This document shows positions 24,242 through 31,867 of a stretch of 64,000 bases of DNA, in pieces; position 1 is the first letter of the stretch, and each line of letters starts with the position of its first letter. The position numbers were made by a program, and so were the translations under genes. Source of the stretch: RYN-230 sp963834705 (GTDB lineage: Bacteria > Actinomycetota > Actinomycetes > Streptosporangiales > Streptosporangiaceae); the NCBI GenBank assembly GCA_963834705.1, contig CAWICV010000012.1, positions 372,001 through 436,000 of the forward strand. The letters are read 5' to 3'. A model generated the notes under the pieces. It ran no database searches, was not told the DNA's origin, and saw only the letters and a program-made list of their open reading frames with translations.

Positions 24242-24779
24242 TTAGCCCACGTCCCCGCCGCGTCCCGGCAGCACGAAGCTGACCATCGAGCGGGCGGGCA
24301 GCGCCATATCGAACGCTCCCCGGTGGACGGTGACGCCCGGCTGGCGCGCGGTGTCCCAGGTGGCGTCGGTCAGATAGGGGGTCGCCACCGAGCCGTCCCT
24401 GATCCCGGTCCCGGCCAGGGTGAACGTGACCGGGTCCGGGCCGCCGCCGTGTTCAGCGCGACGATGGCCACCGACCCGTCCCGGTTGCGGAACGCGGTCA
24501 GGTCGAGGCTGCCGTCGCTGGTGCTGGCCCCGATCCGGACCGCCCCGGGGCGGGCGAACCGGCCGGGGCGTTCATCACCGTCTCCGCCTGACCGAACGCC
24601 CCGGAGGCGCCGAACCCGGTGATGACCTGGTGCCGGACCGCGCCGTTGATGACCGCGGTGTGCCCGTCTCCGGCCTGGGCGGATGCGGGTGCGGCGGGGA
24701 GGGTGAGCGCGCTGGCGGCCAGCATGGCCACCACGGCGGCTAATGGCGCGCTGGTGTAGCGCCGGTTCGTTCTGCGCAC
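24242..24779 (-). pseudogene. Deletion-derived GH30 glycosidase pseudogene
   Basis: The 5' part (GTG 24779 with GGAAAGGAA upstream) encodes a signal peptide and AVINGAVRHQVITGFGAS, then AFGQAETVMNAPAG. It then jumps, in a second frame, to FARPGAVRIGASTSDGSLDL and SVAIVALNT, and in a third to DPVTFTLAGTGIRDGSVATP and ARSMVSFVLPG, stopping at 24242-24244. Each block aligns with the intact neighbour (ITGFGASEAFGEAQTVMNAP; HPGAVRIAATS; ARSLVTYVLGS). The whole catalytic barrel is missing and two frameshifts follow, so it is non-functional. Confidence 0.88.
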
Positions 24780-24806
24780 TGGACTCGTTCCTTTCCTGGA
24801 TGGTGC

Positions 24807-24855
24807 GGGCCTGCCCCGCGCCCCTGGAGGGAGAGGCGGGACGCAGGGCAGGCCC
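24807..24855 (-). terminator. Inverted repeat downstream of the GH30 gene
   Basis: GGGCCTGCCC (24807-24816) and GGGCAGGCCC (24846-24855) are perfect complements around a 29-nt loop, directly after the GH30 stop at 24868 on the minus strand. Confidence 0.6.
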
Positions 24856-24867
24856 AGGGGAACGGCG

Positions 24868-26937
24868 TCAGGTCGTGCAGGTGGCGCCGTTCAGGGTGAA
24901 CGCGGCCGGGGCCGCGTCACTGCTGGCCCAGGTGCCCTGGAAGCCCACCGAGGTGGACTGCCCGGCGGCCAGGGCGCCGTTGTAACTGGCGTTCGTGATC
25001 GACACGGTCTTCCCGCTCTGGGCGGCGGTGCCGTTCCACGCGGTGGTGATCTTCTGGTCGCCGGGGAAGGTGAAGCCCAGCGTCCAGCCGCTGATCGCGG
25101 ACGAGCCGGTGTTGGTGACGTTGATCTGGGCCACGAAGCCGCCGGCCCACTGGCTCTGCGTGCTGTACACGACCTGGCAGGCCGCACCACCTCCCCCGCC
25201 ACTGGATGAGATGGCCCAGCTGAACGTGGCCGACCCGGATGCCCCGGTGCCGTCGGTGGCGGTGACGGTGACCGTGGACGTGCCGGCCGTGGCCGGCGTG
25301 CCGGAGATCAGCCCGGTCGAGGAGTTGATGGACAGCCCGGCGGGCAGCCCGGTCGCGGCGTAGCTCAGCGTCTGCCCGGCGGCCGAGTCCGACGCGTGGA
25401 CCGGCACGCTGGCCGCGCTGCCCACGGTGCCGGCCTGGCTGCCCGGGCTGGTGACGGTGACGGTGTTGCCGCCGCCGCTGCCGCTGCCGGTGCTGCCGAG
25501 CACATAGGTGACCAGCGAGCGGGCCGGGATGGAGGCGCTGAACGAGCCGCCGCTGACCGACGTGGTGGCCTGCGCGGCCACGTCACTGCCGCTGTTGGTC
25601 AGGTACGGGGTGACGGTGGCCCCGTTCGGCGTGCCGGTGCCGGACACCGAGTAGGTGATCGGGTCGGCACTGGTCCCGGTGTTCAGCGCGACGATGGCCA
25701 CCGTGCCGTCGGTGTTCTTGAACGCGGCCAGGTCAACCGCGCTGCTGGGACTGGTCGCGGCGATCCGCACGGCACCGGGGTGCACATAGCGGCTGTAGTT
25801 GGCGAACGCCCACAGCCGGCCGGACGCGGTGACCGTGGAGCCGTTGATCTGGATCAGGCCCTCGTTGTCCCCGTTCTCCGATGGGGTGGTGGAACCCCAC
25901 CAGTACAGGAACGCGTTCAGGCTGGCCCCGGTCAGCCCCTGGTAGATGTGCTGGGCCCAGGTCAGCCCGGACGCGTCGGTACCGTCGTCCCAGGCCGGGT
26001 CCCAGCTCTCGAACGTGGACCACTCGGTCTCCCAGGCCGGCTTGGACCAGCCGGACAGCGGGGTGGCCGGCGCCTCGGTGTAGCCATGGCTGGTGAACAC
26101 CGCGGTGTCCGCGCTGGCCGTGGCGTTCGCCTCGATCGCGGCCGCGTACTGCTGGGCATAGTCCCAGCCCTCGGTGGCGCAGCACTCCATCTTGGTGGAC
26201 AGCCCGGACGAGGCCAGCGTGGGGCCGAGCACGTCCAGGAAGCTGACCGTCTGGGCCGGGGTCAGCTGCATGCTGTCGTAGCTGGTGGACAGGTTGGCCT
26301 CGTTCTCCGGGCCGATGTAGCTCAGCGGCACCCCGGCCGCCGCGTAGTCCCTGGCGTACTGCACCAGGTAGTTGGCGTAGGCCTGGCGCCAGTCGCCGCT
26401 GGAGCAGGTGGCGCCGGGCGTCCCGCACAGCGCGCCGCCGTTGTCGGTCGCGTCGTTGGTTTTCATGAACGCGGGCGCGGTCCACGCGTCGGCGAACACG
26501 TTGGTCACGCCGTAGTCCGCCTTGATCTGCTGGGCGAACCACAACTGGCCCGCGTCCTGGCCGGTGGAAGACATCGGCAGGTAAGCCGGGGTGGCCGTTG
26601 GGCTGCCCGGCGAGTTGGGCTCGATGGTGCTGCCCGAGTCGGCGCTGATCCAGTTGCGCAGGATGTTCAGCCCGGCCCCGCTGGCCGGGCTGTAGAGCAG
26701 GCTGAGTGCCTGCTGCTGGACCGAGGCCGGGGCGTTCATCACGGTCTGCGCCTCACCGAACGCTTCGGAGGCGCCGAAGCCGGTGATGGTCTGGTACGTG
26801 GTGGCGCCGTTGATGGTGACGGCGTCCGCGGCCAGGGCCGGGACCGCCGGGGCCAGCAGGCCCAGTGCGGTGACTGTCAGTAATGCCGTTGCGGCGGCTA
26901 ACGCGGCACCGGCCGGGCGCCTGATGCGGTCAAGCAC
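24868..26937 (-). CDS. Secreted GH30-family glycoside hydrolase with Ig-like and CBM2 domains
   Basis: 689 aa, GTG start with GGAAAGGAAAG upstream. A signal peptide (about 1-36) precedes the GH30 barrel starting ITGFGASEAFGEAQ. Catalytic candidates are the acid/base Glu 213 in IGPENEAN and the nucleophile in WETEW (Glu 303/305). The beta-sandwich ends ARSLVTYVLGS. A glycine/serine linker leads to a He_PIG-type Ig domain (AATGLPAGLSINSSTGLISG), then a second linker and a C-terminal CBM2 (CQVVYSTQSQWAGGFVAQIN, FQGTW, CT end). Likely cleaves beta-1,4-xylan or beta-1,6-glucan outside the cell; exact specificity is not readable. Confidence 0.9.
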   Translation of the reverse strand: MLDRIRRPAGAALAAATALLTVTALGLLAPAVPALAADAVTINGATTYQTITGFGASEAFGEAQTVMNAPASVQQQALSLLYSPASGAGLNILRNWISADSGSTIEPNSPGSPTATPAYLPMSSTGQDAGQLWFAQQIKADYGVTNVFADAWTAPAFMKTNDATDNGGALCGTPGATCSSGDWRQAYANYLVQYARDYAAAGVPLSYIGPENEANLSTSYDSMQLTPAQTVSFLDVLGPTLASSGLSTKMECCATEGWDYAQQYAAAIEANATASADTAVFTSHGYTEAPATPLSGWSKPAWETEWSTFESWDPAWDDGTDASGLTWAQHIYQGLTGASLNAFLYWWGSTTPSENGDNEGLIQINGSTVTASGRLWAFANYSRYVHPGAVRIAATSPSSAVDLAAFKNTDGTVAIVALNTGTSADPITYSVSGTGTPNGATVTPYLTNSGSDVAAQATTSVSGGSFSASIPARSLVTYVLGSTGSGSGGGNTVTVTSPGSQAGTVGSAASVPVHASDSAAGQTLSYAATGLPAGLSINSSTGLISGTPATAGTSTVTVTATDGTGASGSATFSWAISSSGGGGGAACQVVYSTQSQWAGGFVAQINVTNTGSSAISGWTLGFTFPGDQKITTAWNGTAAQSGKTVSITNASYNGALAAGQSTSVGFQGTWASSDAAPAAFTLNGATCTT

Positions 26938-27302
26938 GGTAACTTTCCTTTCCCGGATTTCGCGCGGCGCCCGGCTCCGGGGCGCCGCGTGTGGCGACAG
27001 GTGCTGGACTGCCCTCCTCTCGCTGCGCAGCCGTCGCGCCCGCCCGCCGCCGCCCGGCCTGGACGGCGAGCCGGGCCTGCCGGCTGGTGGTTCTGGCTGG
27101 GGTAGCTGTCACCTGGTGCTCTTCCGACAGCCACGGAGCCGGGTGGCGCTGGGCAGGCCGGCCAGGAGCGGCCCCGGCGCGGCGCTGATGGCTGCTGCGC
27201 ATGGCTCATCTCCTGACGATGCCGCCCTGGTGTCGCCACCCGGGCGCCGCGCCGGCCTGCTCCGCCCGGCTCGCCGCAGAGTCTGACCCCGCGCCGGGGC
27301 AA
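26938..27302. other. Degraded SBP-like 5' region upstream of the duplicated control site
   Basis: At 27199-27221 the minus strand reads GTCAGGAG, then ATGAGCC, then ATG CGC. This matches the leader and start of the binding-protein gene at 23053-23071 (GTCAGGAG, ATGACCAAC, ATG CGC). The frame that follows (27202 to 26930) does not resemble a binding protein or any family I know and is rich in Arg/Ala. I read it as the decayed other side of a copied intergenic region, not as a gene. Confidence 0.5.
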
Positions 27303-27360
27303 TGTCAATCGTTGTCGATAACGTTTTATAGCGCTATCCTCCCGGCGTGGAGTCAACCCT
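27303..27360. promoter_or_regulatory. Duplicated LacI-operator/promoter upstream of GH3
   Basis: 27303-27330 is identical over 28 bp to 23144-23171. The match then continues, with one inserted base and a few substitutions, through CGCTATCCT, the GTG (27347 versus 23187) and the first codons. It therefore brings the lacI promoter and operator in front of the GH3 gene. Confidence 0.85.
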
Positions 27361-27433
27361 TTTCGTCACTATCAGCGACGGTGCGCGGTCCCGGTGCCCG
27401 CCACCGATGCGCCGCCCTGGCCTGACCCGCTGA
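27347..27433 (+). pseudogene. lacI 5' stub / leader peptide
   Basis: From GTG 27347 the frame gives MESTLFVTISDGARS and stops at 27431-27433. The real lacI starts MDSTPRVTIRDVAAQ, so this is the first dozen codons of a copied lacI followed by unrelated sequence. It ends 27 nt before the GH3 GTG and could be translated as a leader. Confidence 0.75.
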
Positions 27434-27460
27434 CCCATCAGGACGACGGACGGACCGCAC

Positions 27461-29785
27461 GTGACCATTGAGCGCAGCCTCTCCACCGACACCTGGCGCG
27501 ACCCGGCCGCCGCGACCGCGGACCGGGTGCTGGATCTGCTGGCCCGGATGACCGTCCCGGAGAAGATCGCCCAGCTCTCCGGCCTGTGGGTGAACATGGA
27601 CGCGGCCAGCCCCGCGGTCGCGCCACATCAGCACGAGTCGGTCAGCTCGGCCGGGCCCTGGGCGGCGCTGATCAGCGACGGGGTGGGGCAGCTCACCCGG
27701 CCGTACGGCACCGCACCGGTCAGCCCGGCCGACGGGGCCCGCGCGCTGGGTGACCGGCAGCGCCAGATCGTCGCGGCCGGCCGGCTCGGCATCCCGGCCA
27801 TGGTGCACGAAGAGTGCCTGACCGGGCTGGAGGCCTGGCAGGCCACCGTGTTCCCGTCACCGCTGTGCTGGGGAGCGAGCTTCGACCCGGCGCTGGTCGA
27901 GCAGATGAGCGCGCACATCGGCGCCGTCATGCGCCGCCTCGGCGTGCACCAGGGCCTGGCACCGGTCCTCGACGTCGTGCGCGACCTGCGCTGGGGGCGG
28001 ACCGAGGAAACCATCGGCGAGGATCCGTACCTGGTCGGCCTGATCGGCAGCGGCTACGTCCGTGGCCTGGAGTCGGCCGGCATCGTGGCCACGCTCAAGC
28101 ACTTCGCGGGCTACTCGGCCTCCCGGGGCGCGCGGAACATGGCCCCGGTCTCGATCGGCCCACGTGAGCTGGCCGACGTGCTGCTGCCCCCGTTCGAGAT
28201 GGCGCTGCGGGCCGGCGCCCGCTCGGTGATGAACTCCTACACCGACCTGGACGGCGTCCCAGTGGCCGCCGACCCCACCCTGCTCACCGGCCTGCTCCGG
28301 GACGGTTACGGGTTCACCGGCACGGTCGTGTCCGACTACTTCTCGGTCGCGTTCCTGCACACCCTGCACGGTGTGGCCGGCACCCGGACCGGCGCCGCCC
28401 ACCTGGCCCTGCAGGCCGGCATCGACGTGGAACTGCCGATGGTCAACTGCTACGGCGAGCCGCTGCGCACCGGCATCGAGTCCGGCGCCATCGACCTGGC
28501 CCTGCTGGACCGGGCGGTGGCCCGGGTGCTCAGCCAGAAGTGCGAGCTCGGCCTGCTCGACCCCGGCTGGGATGCCGGGCCAGGCCCCGCTGGCACCGAG
28601 GTGGACCTGGACGACGCCCAGTCACGTGCGCTGGCCGGCCAGCTGGCCCGCCGGTCGATCGTGCTGCTGCGCAACGAGGGCGTGCTGCCGTTCGCCCCGG
28701 GCCAGCGCATCGCGGTAGTCGGCCCGCGAGCCGACGACCCGGGCGCCATGCTCGGCTGCTACTCGTTCCCCCGGCACGTCGGCGTGCACTACCCGGACGT
28801 GGCGCTGGGCATCGAGATCCCCACCGTGCTGACCGCGCTGCGCGCTGACCCGGCCGGGTACACGGTCAGCTACGCCCCGGGCTGCCCGGTCCTCGGCGGC
28901 ACCGGCGCCGATATAGCGGCCGCCGCGCGCACCGCCGCCGGCGCGGACGTGTGCGTCGCGGTCCTCGGCGACCAGGCCGGGTTGTTCGGCGCGGGCACCT
29001 CCGGCGAGGGCTGCGACGCCGCCAGCCTGCGGCTGCCCGGCCGTCAGGGTGAGCTGCTGGACGCCCTGCTGGAGACCGGCACGCCGGTCGTCCTCCTCCT
29101 CCTGGTCGGCCGGCCCTACGAGCTCAGCGAGCAGGTGGACCGGCTGGCCGCCGCGCTGTGCGGATTCTTCCCCGGCGAGGAAGGCGGCACCGCGCTGGCC
29201 GACATCCTCAGCGGCCGGGTCAACCCGTCCGGGCACCTGCCGGTCAGCTTCCCGTCGGCCGGCGCGACCCAGCCCAGCACGTACCTGGCCGCCCAGCTCG
29301 GCCAGCGCAACGACGTCAGCACGGTCGACCCCACCCCGGTGTTCCCGTTCGGCCACGGCCTCAGCTACGCGCCGGCCAGCTGGATCGATGTCGCGCTGAC
29401 CGGGCCGGCCGAGTGGCCCACTGACGGCACCTGCCAGCTCGCCGTGACGCTGCGCAACGGCGCGGACCAGTCCACCACCGAGGTGATCCAGGTCTACCTG
29501 CATGACCCGGTGGCCGAGGTGGCCCGGCCGGTCCAGCAGCTCATCGCGGCCAGCCGGGTGGACCTTACCCCGGGGCAGACCCGCACCGCGCTGATCACCC
29601 TGCACGCCGACCTGACCTCGTACACCGGCCGGGCCGGCCGCCGCCAGGTCGACCCGGGCGCGGTCGAACTCCGGGTCGGCGCCTCCAGCGCCGACATCCG
29701 CGCCACCCTGCGCTGCACACTGACCGGCCCGCCCCGCCACCCCGGCCCGCACCGCACCCTGGAACCCGAGATCAAGCTGACCTGA
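27461..29785 (+). CDS. GH3-family beta-glucosidase/beta-xylosidase
   Basis: 774 aa without signal peptide, so probably cytosolic. The N-terminal (alpha/beta)8 domain has WGRTEETIGEDPYLVGLIGS and the nucleophile Asp 292 in FTGTVVSDYFSVAF. The C-terminal alpha/beta domain has SIVLLRNEGVLPFAPGQRIA and CGFFPGEEGGTALADILSG. A fibronectin-like end has VIQVYLHDPVAEVARPVQQL. It would hydrolyse oligosaccharides imported by the adjacent ABC system. GTG 27461 has only a weak GGACGG upstream; expression probably comes from the copied lacI promoter. Confidence 0.93.
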   Translation: MTIERSLSTDTWRDPAAATADRVLDLLARMTVPEKIAQLSGLWVNMDAASPAVAPHQHESVSSAGPWAALISDGVGQLTRPYGTAPVSPADGARALGDRQRQIVAAGRLGIPAMVHEECLTGLEAWQATVFPSPLCWGASFDPALVEQMSAHIGAVMRRLGVHQGLAPVLDVVRDLRWGRTEETIGEDPYLVGLIGSGYVRGLESAGIVATLKHFAGYSASRGARNMAPVSIGPRELADVLLPPFEMALRAGARSVMNSYTDLDGVPVAADPTLLTGLLRDGYGFTGTVVSDYFSVAFLHTLHGVAGTRTGAAHLALQAGIDVELPMVNCYGEPLRTGIESGAIDLALLDRAVARVLSQKCELGLLDPGWDAGPGPAGTEVDLDDAQSRALAGQLARRSIVLLRNEGVLPFAPGQRIAVVGPRADDPGAMLGCYSFPRHVGVHYPDVALGIEIPTVLTALRADPAGYTVSYAPGCPVLGGTGADIAAAARTAAGADVCVAVLGDQAGLFGAGTSGEGCDAASLRLPGRQGELLDALLETGTPVVLLLLVGRPYELSEQVDRLAAALCGFFPGEEGGTALADILSGRVNPSGHLPVSFPSAGATQPSTYLAAQLGQRNDVSTVDPTPVFPFGHGLSYAPASWIDVALTGPAEWPTDGTCQLAVTLRNGADQSTTEVIQVYLHDPVAEVARPVQQLIAASRVDLTPGQTRTALITLHADLTSYTGRAGRRQVDPGAVELRVGASSADIRATLRCTLTGPPRHPGPHRTLEPEIKLT

Positions 29786-29868
29786 CGCGGCGACCGCCCA
29801 CATCGGGCACGAAGCGGTGTCCCAACGGGGTAGCACGGCATGGGGCCGTCATCGGGCAAGGAGTGACC

Positions 29869-30291
29869 ATGGCGAAGGTAAGTCTGGGCAACCATTCGGC
29901 GGTCCGGGTTCCCCGGACGGAACGGGACCGAATCCGCGCCTTCTACTGTGACGTCCTGGGATGTGAGATCACCCGGGTGGGTGACCGGAAGGACGACTTC
30001 CGGCTGGGCGACGGCTTCTATTTCGCGTTCCTCTATGAGGACGAGGGCGTCGCGCTGGCTGACAGCGGCTTTCTGCAGGCGATCTACCTGGAGCTGAAGG
30101 CCGGCGACGTCGAAGAAGCGCGGCAGCGGATCGTCGCCTTCGGCGTCAAGGTGCTGGACGTGCCGGATCCGCACCTGTACTTCCAGGCCCCAGGCGGGCA
30201 GGTCTTCCGGCTGGTCGGGATCGGCGAGGACCTGTCCAGATATGAGGGCACCGAGCACGGCGAACAGTTCGTCGGCCGGGTATTTGACTAG
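29869..30291 (+). CDS. VOC (glyoxalase/bleomycin-resistance-like) family protein
   Basis: 140 aa from ATG 29869, chosen over the in-frame GTG 29863 because AAGGAG (29858-29863) precedes it by 5 nt. The single betaalphabetabetabeta pattern has RDRIRAFYCDVLGCEITRVG, RLGDGFYFAFLYEDEG, LELKAGDVEEARQRIVAFG and YFQAPGGQVFRLVGIGEDL. No specific enzyme can be named. Confidence 0.85.
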   Translation: MAKVSLGNHSAVRVPRTERDRIRAFYCDVLGCEITRVGDRKDDFRLGDGFYFAFLYEDEGVALADSGFLQAIYLELKAGDVEEARQRIVAFGVKVLDVPDPHLYFQAPGGQVFRLVGIGEDLSRYEGTEHGEQFVGRVFD

Positions 30292-30329
30292 CCTGGCCGG
30301 GATGGCACGAGCCCAACCCCCGGCTGACG

Positions 30330-30369
30330 ATCCGTTCGGTGGCCGGCCGCCAACTAGTCACGAACGGAT
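30330..30369 (+). terminator. Inverted repeat after the VOC gene
   Basis: ATCCGTTCG (30330-30338) and CGAACGGAT (30361-30369) are perfect complements with a 22-nt loop, 39 bp after the VOC stop. Confidence 0.55.
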
Positions 30370-30375
30370 GACGGC

Positions 30376-30489
30376 CTGCCCTGGGGCGCAGCTTCGCCAC
30401 GGTGCTGGACTGCCTGCCCTGGGGCGCAGCTTCGCCACGGTGCTGGACTGCCTGCCCTGGGGCGCAGCTTCGCCACGGTGCTGGACTGC
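30376..30489 (+). repeat. Three tandem copies of a 38-bp unit
   Basis: Identical units at 30376-30413, 30414-30451 and 30452-30489. Each ends with CGCAGCTTCGCCACGGTGCT and GGACTGC. In the third copy this encodes GRSFATVLDC, the first recognisable residues of the methyltransferase remnant that follows. 38 is not a multiple of three, so the copies lie in different frames. Confidence 0.97.
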
Positions 30490-30762
30490 GGCCTGTTCCA
30501 CACGTTCGACGGCGCCGAGCGACTGGGATACGTGGCGAGCCTCGCGTCGGTGACCGAGCACGACGGGACCCTGTACGTGCTGTGCTTCAGTGACGAGGAT
30601 CCGGAAACCGGTCCGCACCCGGTCAGTCAGGACGACTTGACAGCGGCGTTCCATCCCGGCAGCGGATGGGCTGCCGCCGCCATCGAACCGGACCGGGTCC
30701 AGACCAGATTCCACGACGACCACGGCGCACCAGCCTGGCTCGCGACCATCAAACGCCCCTAG
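30455..30762 (+). pseudogene. Truncated class I SAM methyltransferase (C-terminal part)
   Basis: The frame reads LGRSFATVLDCGLFHTFDG, then RLGYVASLASVTEHDGTLYV, LCFSDEDPETGPHPVSQDDL and a terminal PAWLATIKRP. This is the latter half of common actinobacterial class I methyltransferases (TVLDCGLFH is motif II/III). The N-terminal SAM-binding motif I is missing and replaced by tandem copies of the breakpoint. An internal GTG at 30478 leaves a 94-codon frame that could be translated but cannot form a complete fold. Confidence 0.8.
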
Positions 30763-30773
30763 ACCGCCAGCCG

Positions 30774-30817
30774 GCCGTGACTGCGCCGCCAAACCACCCA
30801 AGTCTTTCAGTCACGGC
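30774..30817. terminator. 10-bp inverted repeat after the methyltransferase remnant
   Basis: GCCGTGACTG (30774-30783) pairs with CAGTCACGGC (30808-30817). A second perfect dyad CATGGCTG-AAC-CAGCCATG lies at 30840-30858. Both are between the remnant and the convergent DUF5996 gene. Confidence 0.6.
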
Positions 30818-30946
30818 GCCAGACGCCCGGCACGCACCACATGGCTGAACCAGCCATGCGCACCAGACAACATGAATGATTCAGCCACGCGGTTGGCTGC
30901 GGGCGGCTGAGGGGCCGGGCGGGCGCGCCACGCGCGGGCACCGTCG

Positions 30947-31867
30947 TCAGCGAACCGGGGGTGGGTCGCTGTCGGTCGTGGCCACCAGGGCAGGATCCCA
31001 GGCGCTAGCCACGCAGACCTGGCGGAACGCGGACCGGGCGAACTCCAGCGCGGTCGCGAACGGGTCGCCGGCGGTGCGCACGTGGTCCCAGTCCAGGATG
31101 AATTCATGGAGCGAGACGTCCCAGCGGGCGGCGGCCGGGGACAGGGTCAGCGTGCTGCAGCCGTCCGGGGTGGGATGCGGGTAGGCGTAGAACGCGGCGT
31201 GCGGGTAGCGGCCGTCACCCGGCCACCAGCCGACCGCGACTTCCTGTGCGTCCATCGCGTTGCGCATGATGAAGTCGGTGGACGGCGGGTCGGCCGGTGC
31301 GCCGGAGAACAGGCTGACGGCCAGGTCGAATGAGCCCCACCAGGCATTGACCGGGGTGGACCGGCCCCGGAACGGCGCCCGGTAGGCGGCCAGTACCAGG
31401 GCTGCGTGGGTGGCGGCGGTGAAGTACGCGCCCACCTGGCTGGGGTCGTACTCGTGGTGCTCGGTGTCCTGGTCGAGCGGGATGGTCCAGGGCACTTCCT
31501 GCGGGGTGGGGTCGATCTCGACCGGGCCGCCGAGGCGGCGGACGGCGGCCAGGAGTTCCTGGGCGACGTCGCCGACCGGGCGGCTGGGAGTGAGCGGGAT
31601 GCGGCCGGCCCGGCCGTCCGAGTGCTCCACGACCGCCTCGTGCCGGTGCAGGTCGAGCGCGGCGACCAGCGCGCCCGAACCGTCCGGGGCAGGTAGCGGG
31701 GCCGTTTCCCAGCCGCGCGCGGTCAGCCGGAGTGCGGCGTGCTGCAGTTGCGGCTCGGGCGGGGCCAGCCGGACGGCCAGCTTGCCGAGCACCTGGGTGT
31801 GCGCGTGCAGCGTGTCACAGGTCGCCTGCCAGTCCTCATACGAGCACGCGGGCCAGTTCGCGGGCAT
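30947..31867 (-). CDS. DUF5996 family protein
   Basis: 306 aa. DUF5996 features include WPACSYEDWQATCDTLHAHT, QVLGKLAVRLAPPEPQLQH, LTARGWETAPLP, VNAWWGSFDLAVSLFSGAP and HEFILDWDHVRTAGDP. The function of the family is unknown; no signal or membrane segment. The start overlaps the end of the LuxR-type regulator by 32 bp on the same strand, so the two are probably co-transcribed. Confidence 0.85.
   Translation of the reverse strand: MPANWPACSYEDWQATCDTLHAHTQVLGKLAVRLAPPEPQLQHAALRLTARGWETAPLPAPDGSGALVAALDLHRHEAVVEHSDGRAGRIPLTPSRPVGDVAQELLAAVRRLGGPVEIDPTPQEVPWTIPLDQDTEHHEYDPSQVGAYFTAATHAALVLAAYRAPFRGRSTPVNAWWGSFDLAVSLFSGAPADPPSTDFIMRNAMDAQEVAVGWWPGDGRYPHAAFYAYPHPTPDGCSTLTLSPAAARWDVSLHEFILDWDHVRTAGDPFATALEFARSAFRQVCVASAWDPALVATTDSDPPPVR

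Noticed and set aside
26930..27202. 90-codon minus-strand frame with a good AGGAG site upstream of the GH30 gene
   Set aside because: The start context is a copy of the binding-protein leader, but the downstream text does not match a binding protein or signal peptide; treated as duplication debris.
30376..30489. CRISPR-like repeat array
   Set aside because: Units are directly abutting with no spacers and lie inside a methyltransferase remnant; no cas genes in the window.
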